Shown here: positions 44,419-52,361 of the stretch, one piece after another
Position numbering within the stretch: position 1 is the first letter of the stretch
Layout of the letters: each line of letters starts with the position of its first letter
Assembly (NCBI GenBank): GCA_035390885.1
Contig: DAOOUW010000004.1
Location: forward strand, 14,401-78,400
Direction: 5' to 3'
DNA from: JAOAFT01 sp035390885
GTDB lineage: Bacteria > Bacteroidota > Ignavibacteria > UBA10030
Length of the DNA stretch: 64,000 bases
Notes under the pieces: model-generated
Databases searched by the model: none
What the model saw: the letters and a program-made list of their open reading frames with translations, nothing else
Told to the model about the DNA's origin: nothing
Translations under genes and position numbers: made by a program

Positions 44419-44474
44419 CAACATGGCTAGATGTTGGATACGTTTCATGACCAGAAGATTTCAAAATCTTCTGG
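44419..44474. terminator. Two hairpins between convergent GH44 and esterase genes
   Basis: CAACAT-GGCTAG-ATGTTG (44419-44436) and CCAGAAGAT-N6-ATCTTCTGG (44451-44474, perfect 9-bp stem). Neither has a long T run, but the second is flanked by AT-rich sequence on both sides, consistent with a bidirectional terminator. Confidence 0.6.
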
Positions 44475-44502
44475 ATAATTTCTCGATTTCAACATGAAAT
44501 TC

Positions 44503-45657
44503 TTACTTCTTTTGCAGTAAAGAATCCAACCAGCGAAAACTGCTTTCCTGCATTTCAACGGTGAAGACATGACCTACATCCCAGAGTTCTGTGCGAAGGT
44601 TGTTTCCCGCATTTTGTGAATTCCACACCGCACGCATGGAATTATACGCATCCGTTACAACATCAGCTGGAAAGAGCTTATCGTGCTTACCATTCATAAA
44701 ATACATTGGTTTGGGGCAGGCTAAACTCGCAACATCTGGAATATCGAGATAGTTCATAAGATCAGGATGCGTTGTCGAGAACGATGATTGTCCGCGTGTG
44801 CGATTGTTTCCCGGCTGAAGCAATCCGGCATTCGTTCCCATCCAGCAAACAGCAACGCCGCAGTCAATGTAATCGGAAAGCGCTGCAACTTGCCACGCAC
44901 GAAAAGATCCAAACGAGAGTCCCATCGCAGCAATTCTGGTTGAATCTACAAACGGAAGCGATGCAAGAAATTTTGCGCTCGCCATATCTTCCCACGCTAC
45001 TAATCCAGCATACGACATTCCAAGATTGAAAAGATTCGATGCAAGCGCTTGTTGATCTTCATAGCCTCCGCCGCCGCGATCTCCCCAATTCAACGCATCA
45101 GTTGCAAAACATACATAGCCTCGTTTCGCAAGTTCATCTCCGATAAATCGTCCGCCATATAATGAGCGAACCCAAACTCTTGCCGTGTCACGAAGATTTG
45201 TATCGGAAGCAAATGGCTCGATAACTTTCTCTTTTCCAATATCGAAGCGAGAACCATGGTCGTGAAGCAGCAAAACGGCGGGATGATGTCCTTTCCCTTT
45301 TGGAATGAGCAAATACCCAAGCGCCCGACTATCCGCAGTAAGATTGAAAACAACTTTTTGCGCAATGTACGAGCCGCGATCTTCTTCTCCAATCACAACA
45401 GGATTGAAAGGAACGATCGGGGGAACGCTCAGCATACATTTCTGCACAACGCCTCGCGCTTCTTTTTTCCATTCGTCAAAATTTTTCCACTTTCCCGAAT
45501 TCCACGAAAGCGGATACTGCAGCCTTTTCAATCGCTGCTGCGCAAATACCGGTAATTTCTTGTCAACGCCGCATCGTTGATAAAGCGTATCTTGCCGCAC
45601 TTGAGCAAAGAGGAGGGTTGGAATTACACCAAAGAATAAAATCATCCATTTCTTCAT
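44503..45657 (-). CDS. Secreted alpha/beta-hydrolase (acetyl-xylan-esterase/dienelactone-hydrolase type)
   Basis: 384 residues with signal peptide (MILFFGVIPTLLFAQ). Nucleophile elbow GLSFGSFRAW, acid in GKHDKLFPADVV, and His near the C-terminus in VGHVF. The oxyanion region VLLLHDHGSRFDIG is near 130-143. Resembles the secreted abhydrolase/acetyl xylan esterase family found with polysaccharide utilisation genes. The bond type (ester vs other) cannot be fixed. No T9SS domain. GAAAGGAGAAGAT precedes ATG and it follows the Pif1-like gene by 18 bp. Confidence 0.85.
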   Translation of the reverse strand: MKKWMILFFGVIPTLLFAQVRQDTLYQRCGVDKKLPVFAQQRLKRLQYPLSWNSGKWKNFDEWKKEARGVVQKCMLSVPPIVPFNPVVIGEEDRGSYIAQKVVFNLTADSRALGYLLIPKGKGHHPAVLLLHDHGSRFDIGKEKVIEPFASDTNLRDTARVWVRSLYGGRFIGDELAKRGYVCFATDALNWGDRGGGGYEDQQALASNLFNLGMSYAGLVAWEDMASAKFLASLPFVDSTRIAAMGLSFGSFRAWQVAALSDYIDCGVAVCWMGTNAGLLQPGNNRTRGQSSFSTTHPDLMNYLDIPDVASLACPKPMYFMNGKHDKLFPADVVTDAYNSMRAVWNSQNAGNNLRTELWDVGHVFTVEMQESSFRWLDSLLQKK

Positions 45658-45675
45658 ATCTTCTCCTTTCTTCTT

Positions 45676-47085
45676 TTAATATTCAAGCTGGTGAATGAGC
45701 GTGCTTTGCAGAAAGTTTACAACACGCTCGTCAACAATAATATCTTGCACACGAAGAGGTGATTTCAGAAAAATTCCATCGAACGTTCTGCATCGGCTTA
45801 ACGCAACGTACGCCTGACCATGTGCAAACATTCCGTGACCAAAATCAATGACCACTCGATCGAACGTCTTCCCTTGACTTTTGTGAATCGTAATTGCCCA
45901 CGCTAGCGTCAGTGGATATTGACGAAATGTACCAACGACTGCTGGTACAATTTTCTTTTCTTCTTCATCGAAACTATAGACGATTCGTTCCCACGTCGAG
46001 GGTTCAACTTCGTAGGTCTCCGCTCCAACTGTTACTTCAATTCCACGCGACGTTACTTTCTTTACGGCTCCGAGCGTTCCATTGACCCAACGTTTTGTAG
46101 AATCGTTCTTCAAGAACATTACCTGCGCTCCTTCTTTGAGCACAAGATTTTCATCTGTAGGATACGATTGCTGAGGGAAGTCGCCTTCCGTTGTTGCATG
46201 GTACGAAAGCTCCTTTCCAGGTAATTGTTGCAGCCGATACCGATTGACAGATGCAGCTAGAGCGTTTGTGCTTGTGAGTGTGATGTACGGTTCATCTTCT
46301 TGTATTGTGTGCGTATGCAGAACACGACTATTTAAGATTTCAATATCTTCATCAGTAATTTCATTGTTCCGTATTCGATCAAGGAGTGCAATAAAATTTC
46401 TATCGGATTGACGGAATACTTGCTGCAATTCGAATGTTTTTAGGTTTGTGTTTTGAAAAACCTGAGCGCTAAAGAAGTACGGCGTGTCATAGAAGGAATA
46501 ATAAATCGAGTTCAGCGACGTTTCGATTACCGGCGGAAGCTGAAACAAATCTCCAAAGAGCGCAATTTGTACTCCCCCAAATGGTAACGTTGGATGCTTC
46601 CGATGTTTTCGGAGCGAATGGTCAATCGCATCGAGGAGATCGGCTCGAACCATTGAAACCTCATCGATGACAAGCAAATCAAGCGACTGAAGAATCCGCT
46701 TACTATCTCTAAAGACACGCACATCTTCCTCACGAAGGAAGTGCAGTGGAAATCTAAAGAATGAATGAATCGTAGAGCCGCCAATGTTTACTGCCGCAAC
46801 TCCTGTTGGAGCAAGAACAACAATATTCTTTTCTGTGCTGGCTTTCAACAATTGGAGAAGCGTGGTTTTCCCCGTGCCTGCGCGTCCTGTAATAAAAAAT
46901 GAATCTGCCGAGCGGTCAATCTGTTGTAGGATTGCTGAAAATTCTTTCGTCTTTTTGACGGCGGTAGGCTGAGTGCGCACAATTTCGTTGACGCTCTTTG
47001 TTCTGTTATAGGAATGTACTTCCTCGCGAATGGAATCAATTCTATCTTTCGGTTCAATTTTTTTTACACTGCGCTTCTTTGCCAT
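45676..47085 (-). CDS. Pif1/RecD-like superfamily 1 helicase
   Basis: 469 residues from ATG 47085; a TTG four codons upstream is also in frame. Walker A GRAGTGKTTLL, motif Ia LAPTGVAAVNIGGSTIHSFF, Walker B LLVIDEVSMVRADLLDAID, motif III GDLFQLPPV, and the C-terminal UvrD-like motif TIHKSQGKTFDRVVID with YVALSRCR. This is the bacterial Pif1-family 5'-3' helicase that resolves G-quadruplexes and R-loops. No Shine-Dalgarno. The N-terminal 40 residues are basic and nonconserved. Its pairing with a secreted esterase gene is probably incidental. Confidence 0.92.
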   Translation of the reverse strand: MAKKRSVKKIEPKDRIDSIREEVHSYNRTKSVNEIVRTQPTAVKKTKEFSAILQQIDRSADSFFITGRAGTGKTTLLQLLKASTEKNIVVLAPTGVAAVNIGGSTIHSFFRFPLHFLREEDVRVFRDSKRILQSLDLLVIDEVSMVRADLLDAIDHSLRKHRKHPTLPFGGVQIALFGDLFQLPPVIETSLNSIYYSFYDTPYFFSAQVFQNTNLKTFELQQVFRQSDRNFIALLDRIRNNEITDEDIEILNSRVLHTHTIQEDEPYITLTSTNALAASVNRYRLQQLPGKELSYHATTEGDFPQQSYPTDENLVLKEGAQVMFLKNDSTKRWVNGTLGAVKKVTSRGIEVTVGAETYEVEPSTWERIVYSFDEEEKKIVPAVVGTFRQYPLTLAWAITIHKSQGKTFDRVVIDFGHGMFAHGQAYVALSRCRTFDGIFLKSPLRVQDIIVDERVVNFLQSTLIHQLEY

Positions 47086-47171
47086 CGGTGAATTCAATCT
47101 ATCGAGTCGATAAGAAAAAAGAAAGCATGGATAATCCCAAATTATACATTAGAAACTTGCAAAGACTGTTG

Positions 47172-47246
47172 CCTCGATACGCCTTACGGCTACTCGGCAA
47201 CCGATTCCCTGACGGCGGCTGAGGTGAGCGATAGCTCGTATCGAAT
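47172..47246. repeat. REP/BIME-like imperfect inverted repeat
   Basis: Arms TCGATACG (47174-47181) and CGTATCGA (47237-47244) enclose two imperfectly matching halves rich in CGGCTACTCGGC and CCGCCGTCAGCC-type words, giving a long hairpin in a gene-free region. The composition is GC-rich in an AT-rich spacer. Similar TCGATACG...CTC words are scattered repeats in many FCB genomes (recollection). The rest of the 343-bp spacer 47098-47440 holds only the terminator at 47361-47396 and no ORF I believe. Confidence 0.5.
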
Positions 47247-47360
47247 CCACCATTTTGGTTATCTCTTTTTTCGCCTATTTTTTTGTTCATAATTTAGGGT
47301 AATTGCTTGCAACCTAAATAATTTTAATGCAATAATTGGAAACATCAAGAATGTGTAGTA

Positions 47361-47396
47361 AAAAAGATACCTCACTCGGCTGAATGAGGTATCTTA
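47361..47396 (-). terminator. Terminator of the 47441-48142 gene
   Basis: Perfect 11-bp stem AAGATACCTCA/TGAGGTATCTT (47365-47375 with 47386-47396), and on the minus strand a T-rich run follows. It begins 45 bp past the stop codon. Confidence 0.85.
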
Positions 47397-47440
47397 GGAA
47401 AATCTTGAACCATGCTTAGTCGGAGAGCCAGCGCTTTTGA

Positions 47441-48142
47441 TTACGGCGTATCTTTCCAGAACACTTGATTCTTCTGAACATCTACCAACTCGACAAGTTT
47501 TGGAGTGATGGTAAGCACTGCCTGTGGAGCTCCTGCTACAAAGTTCACATTCGCATCAATGACAAAATGAATTCGGAAGTATAAATTGTTCTGCGCTGCC
47601 TTTGCCATCTTTGCAATATCGCGAGTAACATGCCACTTAAACTCCGAGCCAAAATTGAAAGTGATCTTCGAGAATCGGAATCCTCCTTCAACAGAATCTG
47701 AGAGCATGACATATCTATTTGAAGGGATATAACACACGACGGTTGGAATATTATACGGCGCTTCAATTGTTTCGTTACAGATAAGAGTGTAAACCTCTGT
47801 ATCAGCATCATACAATTTTGGATTTGCTTTCAGCAACACTTTCAGTACTCGCTTTGGAAATTTCTGCTCTTCCATTCGGTTACGAACCCTTGTTACTAAA
47901 TCAGCACGTTCTTTAGCTTGACGACGTTCAAATTCTACCGTAGTTTCGAATTCATCTTTTGCCTTTGTACTCGAAACAAATTTATCGATTTCATCACGGA
48001 GAAATGTCCATTCCGTTTTTAGCGCTTGCGTGAATGCGTCGGGTTTCATGTTCTCATCGGCGGCAAGCGATGTTTGCTGAGCGCGGGCAACGACACCGCT
48101 GCTCATCAATAGAATTACACAGAACAATATTCGTTTCATCAT
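47441..48142 (-). CDS. Secreted protein of unknown function
   Basis: 233 residues with a signal peptide (ILFCVILLMSSGVVARAQ). A charged helical segment (about 40-110) contains KDEFETTVEFERRQAKERA, resembling a motif in small secreted FCB proteins with a FETxxEFERR phrase; the C-terminal half is beta-rich (KITFNFGSEFKWHVTRD). No cysteines for disulfides beyond the signal region and one pair, no catalytic motif, no sorting domain. Monocistronic with a clear terminator and AAAGGAA before ATG. Function unknown. Confidence 0.75.
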   Translation of the reverse strand: MMKRILFCVILLMSSGVVARAQQTSLAADENMKPDAFTQALKTEWTFLRDEIDKFVSSTKAKDEFETTVEFERRQAKERADLVTRVRNRMEEQKFPKRVLKVLLKANPKLYDADTEVYTLICNETIEAPYNIPTVVCYIPSNRYVMLSDSVEGGFRFSKITFNFGSEFKWHVTRDIAKMAKAAQNNLYFRIHFVIDANVNFVAGAPQAVLTITPKLVELVDVQKNQVFWKDTP

Positions 48143-48169
48143 ACTATTTCCTTTCAGTTACAGGAGTTT

Positions 48170-48197
48170 TTATTATGTTGTTCTATCACGGATGCAA
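48170..48197 (-). promoter_or_regulatory. Candidate promoter of the 47441-48142 gene
   Basis: Minus strand TTGCAT (48197-48192), 16-bp spacer, TAATAA (48175-48170); leader about 20 nt. Confidence 0.4.
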
Positions 48198-48396
48198 ACT
48201 CATACTATTTGATAATTTCCCCACTGAAATTTCTTTGCGACGGCTCCCGCAGAAGATTGACGGGTAATTGCGTTTCTATTGACAACGACGCCTCCACCTT
48301 CTTTAGCATCTCATTGTTCGAATGAGCTCTATCCTTTCTTCCATCGCGTTATGTGTAAATATAATGGTTTTCTTGAAATATTCATTATTTTTCTTT

Positions 48397-51300
48397 TTAC
48401 TTTACCAATTCAGCCCAGACGTAGTGTTCTATTGTAGCTCTTGCTTTGCGATCCAAAACCGAATTTAAGTACTCTTGAACAGTACCATCTATCGTTTCTT
48501 TCAGTTTTTCTAACTTCGGAACAATCTTCTTAAGCGCTTTTTCATCTTTCGGAATTTTTACCTGTTCCACTCCCGCCTCAGCCCAGACTTTAAGGTAACG
48601 AGCTTCCAACTCCGAATTACATTTTACCTTTTTCTTTCCAATGATGAGATACCAATTAAAAAGTTCTTGCTCAATACGTACCTCTCCTGTTGCTCGTGGA
48701 AGAGTTTTATTCACCAATAATTTCAACGGCGCAATTTCATTTCTAAAGAACGCACCAAGCGTTTCTTCGCCAACCTTTTCCACGATAACTTTCACAAGCG
48801 CATCGATATCGATGCCATTTTTCGTCTTCCTTTCCTTCAGGACGCTATCCGACTTCTCTAATCTCGATTTGACAAGATCAACAACAGCACGATAAGCTTC
48901 CAGTTGTTCTTCATCATTCAATCCAAAAATTTCCGTCGCAACGATAGCGTCTAATTTTCTCAATTCAGGTTTCACATCGTCTAAAGTAATGGTCGCGGGT
49001 TCTCTCCCAATTTCCTTAAAAAGAGATTCTGAGGAAGTTGCTAGAAGTTCGTCAAAAGCGCCTTCTATCTTTTTTCTTAATTGATTGGAAATGGATGTAA
49101 GATTTGGTATGAGCAATTTTTCAACAACGGCAACGTCAATATCAGCAATAGCTTGCGCACCAGTTAATTGTCTGCACGAAAATTCAACGAATAATCTGGT
49201 AAAGGTTGTATTAAGCAATGCAGCAATTATTTTAATATCTGCTTCGTTGTGAGGCAGTATGCCGTAGAGTTTTTTATCCTCGAACACTCTTTTATTAAGG
49301 AACACCGGCATTCGTTCTCCAACTTTTGCAGGAAATATGATCGGCGCATATCTCCATCCACGACCCAAGCTGTACCAAGGGTTCGGTTCACGACTGGCGC
49401 ACGTCGGACGCTTATGGAATCCTCTCTTCTCGCCTTCTAAAATGTACTTCAACAATCTTGTTCCCTTGAGTTCTTCTTTTTGTTTATGACAGATGAGAAC
49501 TCTTTTCGATAACTTCTTTTTATCAACAGTATATCCCTTCACTTCTTTCAAGGAAAAAATTATCGGCTCAAAAAATTCTTTCTCGATTCTCTTCGCCTTA
49601 ATTTCTTCCTCCGTCAAATAAAAGAATTCATTCGCACCTGTTGTAAAACCTCTTCGTACATCTGCAACTTCTTTCAAGGGAATAAGTTTATCTTTCCCTT
49701 TCTCTAGAATCTTGAAAAATATTTCAGGCGCGCGAAGATACTTTCCCCATTTCGAGCCAGCATACTTAGTTACAACTTCACCATCTTCTTCTATTTGTTC
49801 GAGTCCTTCTTCCCAGAGATCGCTTTGCTTTTTAGGATAGATCCTCATCTCTTCATTTTCATACAACTCGTTGTGAGCAAGGATTGTCTTTATGAGTTTA
49901 TCGATTTCCGTAAGTCTTTGAAGCTGCTTTTCCCATAAATCTTGCGCAGGCGGAATGAAATATCTCAACGGCTTCGGTAAATAAACAAATCGGACGATGT
50001 TATCATTTCGTTCTTGCTTATTCGCACACTTCTCAAGAATAACAATACAGGTATTGACATCAGCATCGGCAAACCATCGCTCTACTTTGGACTCGATAAT
50101 TGTTACAATTTTGTAGTATTTCATGAAAAACTCTTGCAAGCCTTTTCCATACTCGACATCGAGCCATGAATTTGCCACAACAAAACCAAAACGTCCGCCC
50201 TCGGGCAAAAATTTTGTACCGTGGACAAAGAAGTATGCGTAAACGCCTGCTCTTTTCGAAATTTCTGCAATCTTTTTTGAGCCATTGTAGAGAGCTTTTT
50301 GAATCAATTCTTCTTTGTATGTTTCCAGAGATGAAATGTCGGCAATTTCTTCCTGTCGTGTGTAGGGCGGATTACCAACGATGCAATCCACAATTGTCGG
50401 ATATTCGATGACAACGCTTGCTGCGTCGAGAGTTGAAAGTCGAGTCCTGCGGGCTTCATCAGAAAATTCCTCTCTACCGCCAAGTTGTAAATTGAAGAAG
50501 TCTTCCCTTATAACTTGAGGGTAGTTCTCGTTGACAGATAAATCATTGATGGCAAGGTTGATCGTTGCTAAATGAGCTGGAAATTTTGCAATATCAACTC
50601 CCCAGAGCGTTTTTAAAATTGTGTTATGATCCAAACGCATGTTCATCATTTTTTTGTGCTGGTATGCACGCACTAAAAATGTGCCTGCTCCGCACGAAGG
50701 ATCCAGCACTTTGTCGTTCTCATGCTTCAAACAAAACCGCAGAATCAAATCAACAACATCAGGATTGGTAAAGTATTGCCCAAGAATGTGTCGTTCCTCT
50801 GTTGGAATGAGACGCTCGAAAATACTTCCGATGACATCGTAACCAATTTTAGAAAAATCGTATCGCCTGAGAAGATTGACCATCTCTTTGATTTCGTTTA
50901 CAACTTGCCGATCATCTGGAAACGCAACTTGATCGATAAAATCCGCGCTATAGATTGTTTTATAATCGATCTTCAAAACCTCTTTGAAGTATCCTTCGAG
51001 ATAACTTTGAAGAAGTCCGCCTTTTGTAAGGTCTTCAGGGATGCTCAATCTATCGAAATCGTGCGGGCGTTTTGCTTGCAAGAGATCGTAGAAAAGAACT
51101 TTATTCACGAGAAGGTACGCTGCCTGTCGAGCAGCTTTTTCAAAATCTTCTTCCTGCCAGGAAAAACTCCAGCCTTGATCAAAAAACCAGCGTTGCAACG
51201 ACGCTGAAAATTTACTGTCTTTATGCGTTTTATCCGAAATAATTCTTCGGTAAAATTTCGAGAGAATATTGATCTTCTCCTGTAATCGAAATACAAGGAA

Positions 51301-51846
51301 AGTATCAATTGGCAATAGGGGCGCAGGTTTTTTGTTTGTGTGTACTTCGTAGAGGTCGACAAGGAAGCGAGCTAATTCATTCTGAATATTTTTTTTGTAT
51401 CGTGTCTCTTCGATGAGATCGAGATTCTCGATTCCCGACAGATGATATTTTTCGAGTATTTGACGTTCTTCTGGCTCATTAGCATTGGCTTGTGCGGTAC
51501 TATACCAGAGAAGTAATTGAAAATTCGAAGTACAAAAATACGGCGCTTTGAACTGATTTGCTTTATCACGCGCAGGATTCTTTAAGTTCTTTTCATCAAA
51601 GGCGGAATAGTGTGGGGATTTGAATTCAATGCAGCAAAGAATTCTATCGCTTCTTTCTCCTTCCCGAATGACAACATCGTTGCGCTCTGGTTCATTCTTC
51701 TGCTTCGTTTCAACGATTGCCTCTCCAAAACCTAAATTTTTCTCTTTAATAATTTCGTTGATCCATTGCGCAACCAATGCTGCACAAGTCCACTCAGTTT
51801 TTCCAAGCGTACTATCGTAGGGATTGGGGATTTTCTTTTTACTCAT
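48397..51846 (-). CDS. Single-chain restriction-modification enzyme (type IIG / Eco57I-like)
   Basis: 1149 residues. N-terminal nuclease-like region has the PD-(D/E)xK pattern D57...E74-F-K76 (CIEFKSPH). A helical connector follows, with GQYFTNPDVVDLI (356-368), then an N6-adenine methyltransferase with motif I LDPSCGAGTF (381-390) and motif IV NPPY (492-495). The C-terminal half (about 690-1000) should be target recognition, with paired regions containing LKEVADVRRGF. DNA cutting and methylation in one chain is typical of type IIG. Start ATG overlaps the RadC-N gene by 8 nt. No separate methylase or specificity subunit is nearby. Recognition sequence unknown. Confidence 0.88.
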   Translation of the reverse strand: MSKKKIPNPYDSTLGKTEWTCAALVAQWINEIIKEKNLGFGEAIVETKQKNEPERNDVVIREGERSDRILCCIEFKSPHYSAFDEKNLKNPARDKANQFKAPYFCTSNFQLLLWYSTAQANANEPEERQILEKYHLSGIENLDLIEETRYKKNIQNELARFLVDLYEVHTNKKPAPLLPIDTFLVFRLQEKINILSKFYRRIISDKTHKDSKFSASLQRWFFDQGWSFSWQEEDFEKAARQAAYLLVNKVLFYDLLQAKRPHDFDRLSIPEDLTKGGLLQSYLEGYFKEVLKIDYKTIYSADFIDQVAFPDDRQVVNEIKEMVNLLRRYDFSKIGYDVIGSIFERLIPTEERHILGQYFTNPDVVDLILRFCLKHENDKVLDPSCGAGTFLVRAYQHKKMMNMRLDHNTILKTLWGVDIAKFPAHLATINLAINDLSVNENYPQVIREDFFNLQLGGREEFSDEARRTRLSTLDAASVVIEYPTIVDCIVGNPPYTRQEEIADISSLETYKEELIQKALYNGSKKIAEISKRAGVYAYFFVHGTKFLPEGGRFGFVVANSWLDVEYGKGLQEFFMKYYKIVTIIESKVERWFADADVNTCIVILEKCANKQERNDNIVRFVYLPKPLRYFIPPAQDLWEKQLQRLTEIDKLIKTILAHNELYENEEMRIYPKKQSDLWEEGLEQIEEDGEVVTKYAGSKWGKYLRAPEIFFKILEKGKDKLIPLKEVADVRRGFTTGANEFFYLTEEEIKAKRIEKEFFEPIIFSLKEVKGYTVDKKKLSKRVLICHKQKEELKGTRLLKYILEGEKRGFHKRPTCASREPNPWYSLGRGWRYAPIIFPAKVGERMPVFLNKRVFEDKKLYGILPHNEADIKIIAALLNTTFTRLFVEFSCRQLTGAQAIADIDVAVVEKLLIPNLTSISNQLRKKIEGAFDELLATSSESLFKEIGREPATITLDDVKPELRKLDAIVATEIFGLNDEEQLEAYRAVVDLVKSRLEKSDSVLKERKTKNGIDIDALVKVIVEKVGEETLGAFFRNEIAPLKLLVNKTLPRATGEVRIEQELFNWYLIIGKKKVKCNSELEARYLKVWAEAGVEQVKIPKDEKALKKIVPKLEKLKETIDGTVQEYLNSVLDRKARATIEHYVWAELVK

Positions 51847-52204
51847 GAACTTTTTTGTTTTCTATGACAATTCTCCGAGCCATTTCGAATGCGGCAGCAA
51901 TACGAACAGTCTTTACTATTCCTAATCCTTTATAGGCAAGTAGCTTATCGAAAGGTTGATTCGCAAGTCCCTTAAATGAGCCAAACCGTGACATGATGTC
52001 TTCGGCGATTTTTTCTGCTGATTTACCTTTGACACCTGTTCCAATAAAAATAGAAAGTAGCTCAGCATCTGATAAACTTTCAGCTCCTTCTTCTAAGAGC
52101 TTGCCTCCCGCATGCGTCCAGTATGGTTGTTTCCTTTCAGAAATTTGGTTCTTCGCCACTTTAGTAGTTTTATATTTTCTTTTTGTTTTGGTCATGCCTT
52201 TCAT
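51839..52204 (-). CDS. RadC-like protein consisting of the N-terminal UPF0758 helix-hairpin-helix domain only
   Basis: 121 residues from ATG 52204; a TTG at 52243 is in frame, but lies upstream of the recognised promoter. The basic N-terminal 25 residues are followed by the RadC N-domain: SLSDAELLSIFIGTGVKGKSAEKIAEDI and LLAYKGLGIVKTVRIAAAFEMARRI (about 40-115). The JAB1/MPN metalloprotease-like domain that normally makes up the rest of RadC is absent, and the ORF ends in KKVHE. It overlaps the restriction-modification gene by 8 nt, so the two are one translational unit. A DNA-binding accessory role is plausible (inference). Confidence 0.8.
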   Translation of the reverse strand: MKGMTKTKRKYKTTKVAKNQISERKQPYWTHAGGKLLEEGAESLSDAELLSIFIGTGVKGKSAEKIAEDIMSRFGSFKGLANQPFDKLLAYKGLGIVKTVRIAAAFEMARRIVIENKKVHE

Positions 52205-52209
52205 TTCTA

Positions 52210-52238
52210 AATTTAGAAAACCCTTTGTACGTTTGCAA
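52210..52238 (-). promoter_or_regulatory. Promoter of the RadC-N/restriction operon, predicted leaderless
   Basis: Minus strand TTGCAA (52238-52233), 17-bp spacer, TAAATT (52215-52210). Only five bases separate the -10 box from ATG 52204, so transcription should begin at about the A of the ATG. Confidence 0.5.
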
Positions 52239-52300
52239 CACAAGACTTTCTAAAGACAGAGGAACAGAGAGATTGTTGGGTACATTTTCCCTCGATTATA

Positions 52301-52329
52301 TTGAATCCACAGTTTTCTATAATTAGATT
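52301..52329 (+). promoter_or_regulatory. Candidate promoter of the GT39-like gene
   Basis: TTGAAT (52301-52306), 17-bp spacer, TAGATT (52324-52329); leader about 26 nt, no Shine-Dalgarno. Confidence 0.45.
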
Positions 52330-52361
52330 ACATATCATTTGAAAATTATGAGTGTACGCCT

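Noticed and set aside
48205..48309. 34-codon minus-strand ORF with balanced composition and a second overlapping frame in the 48143-48396 spacer
   Set aside because: Too short, no start signal, no family recognised; could be a fragment of an old transposase-like gene but I cannot support it.
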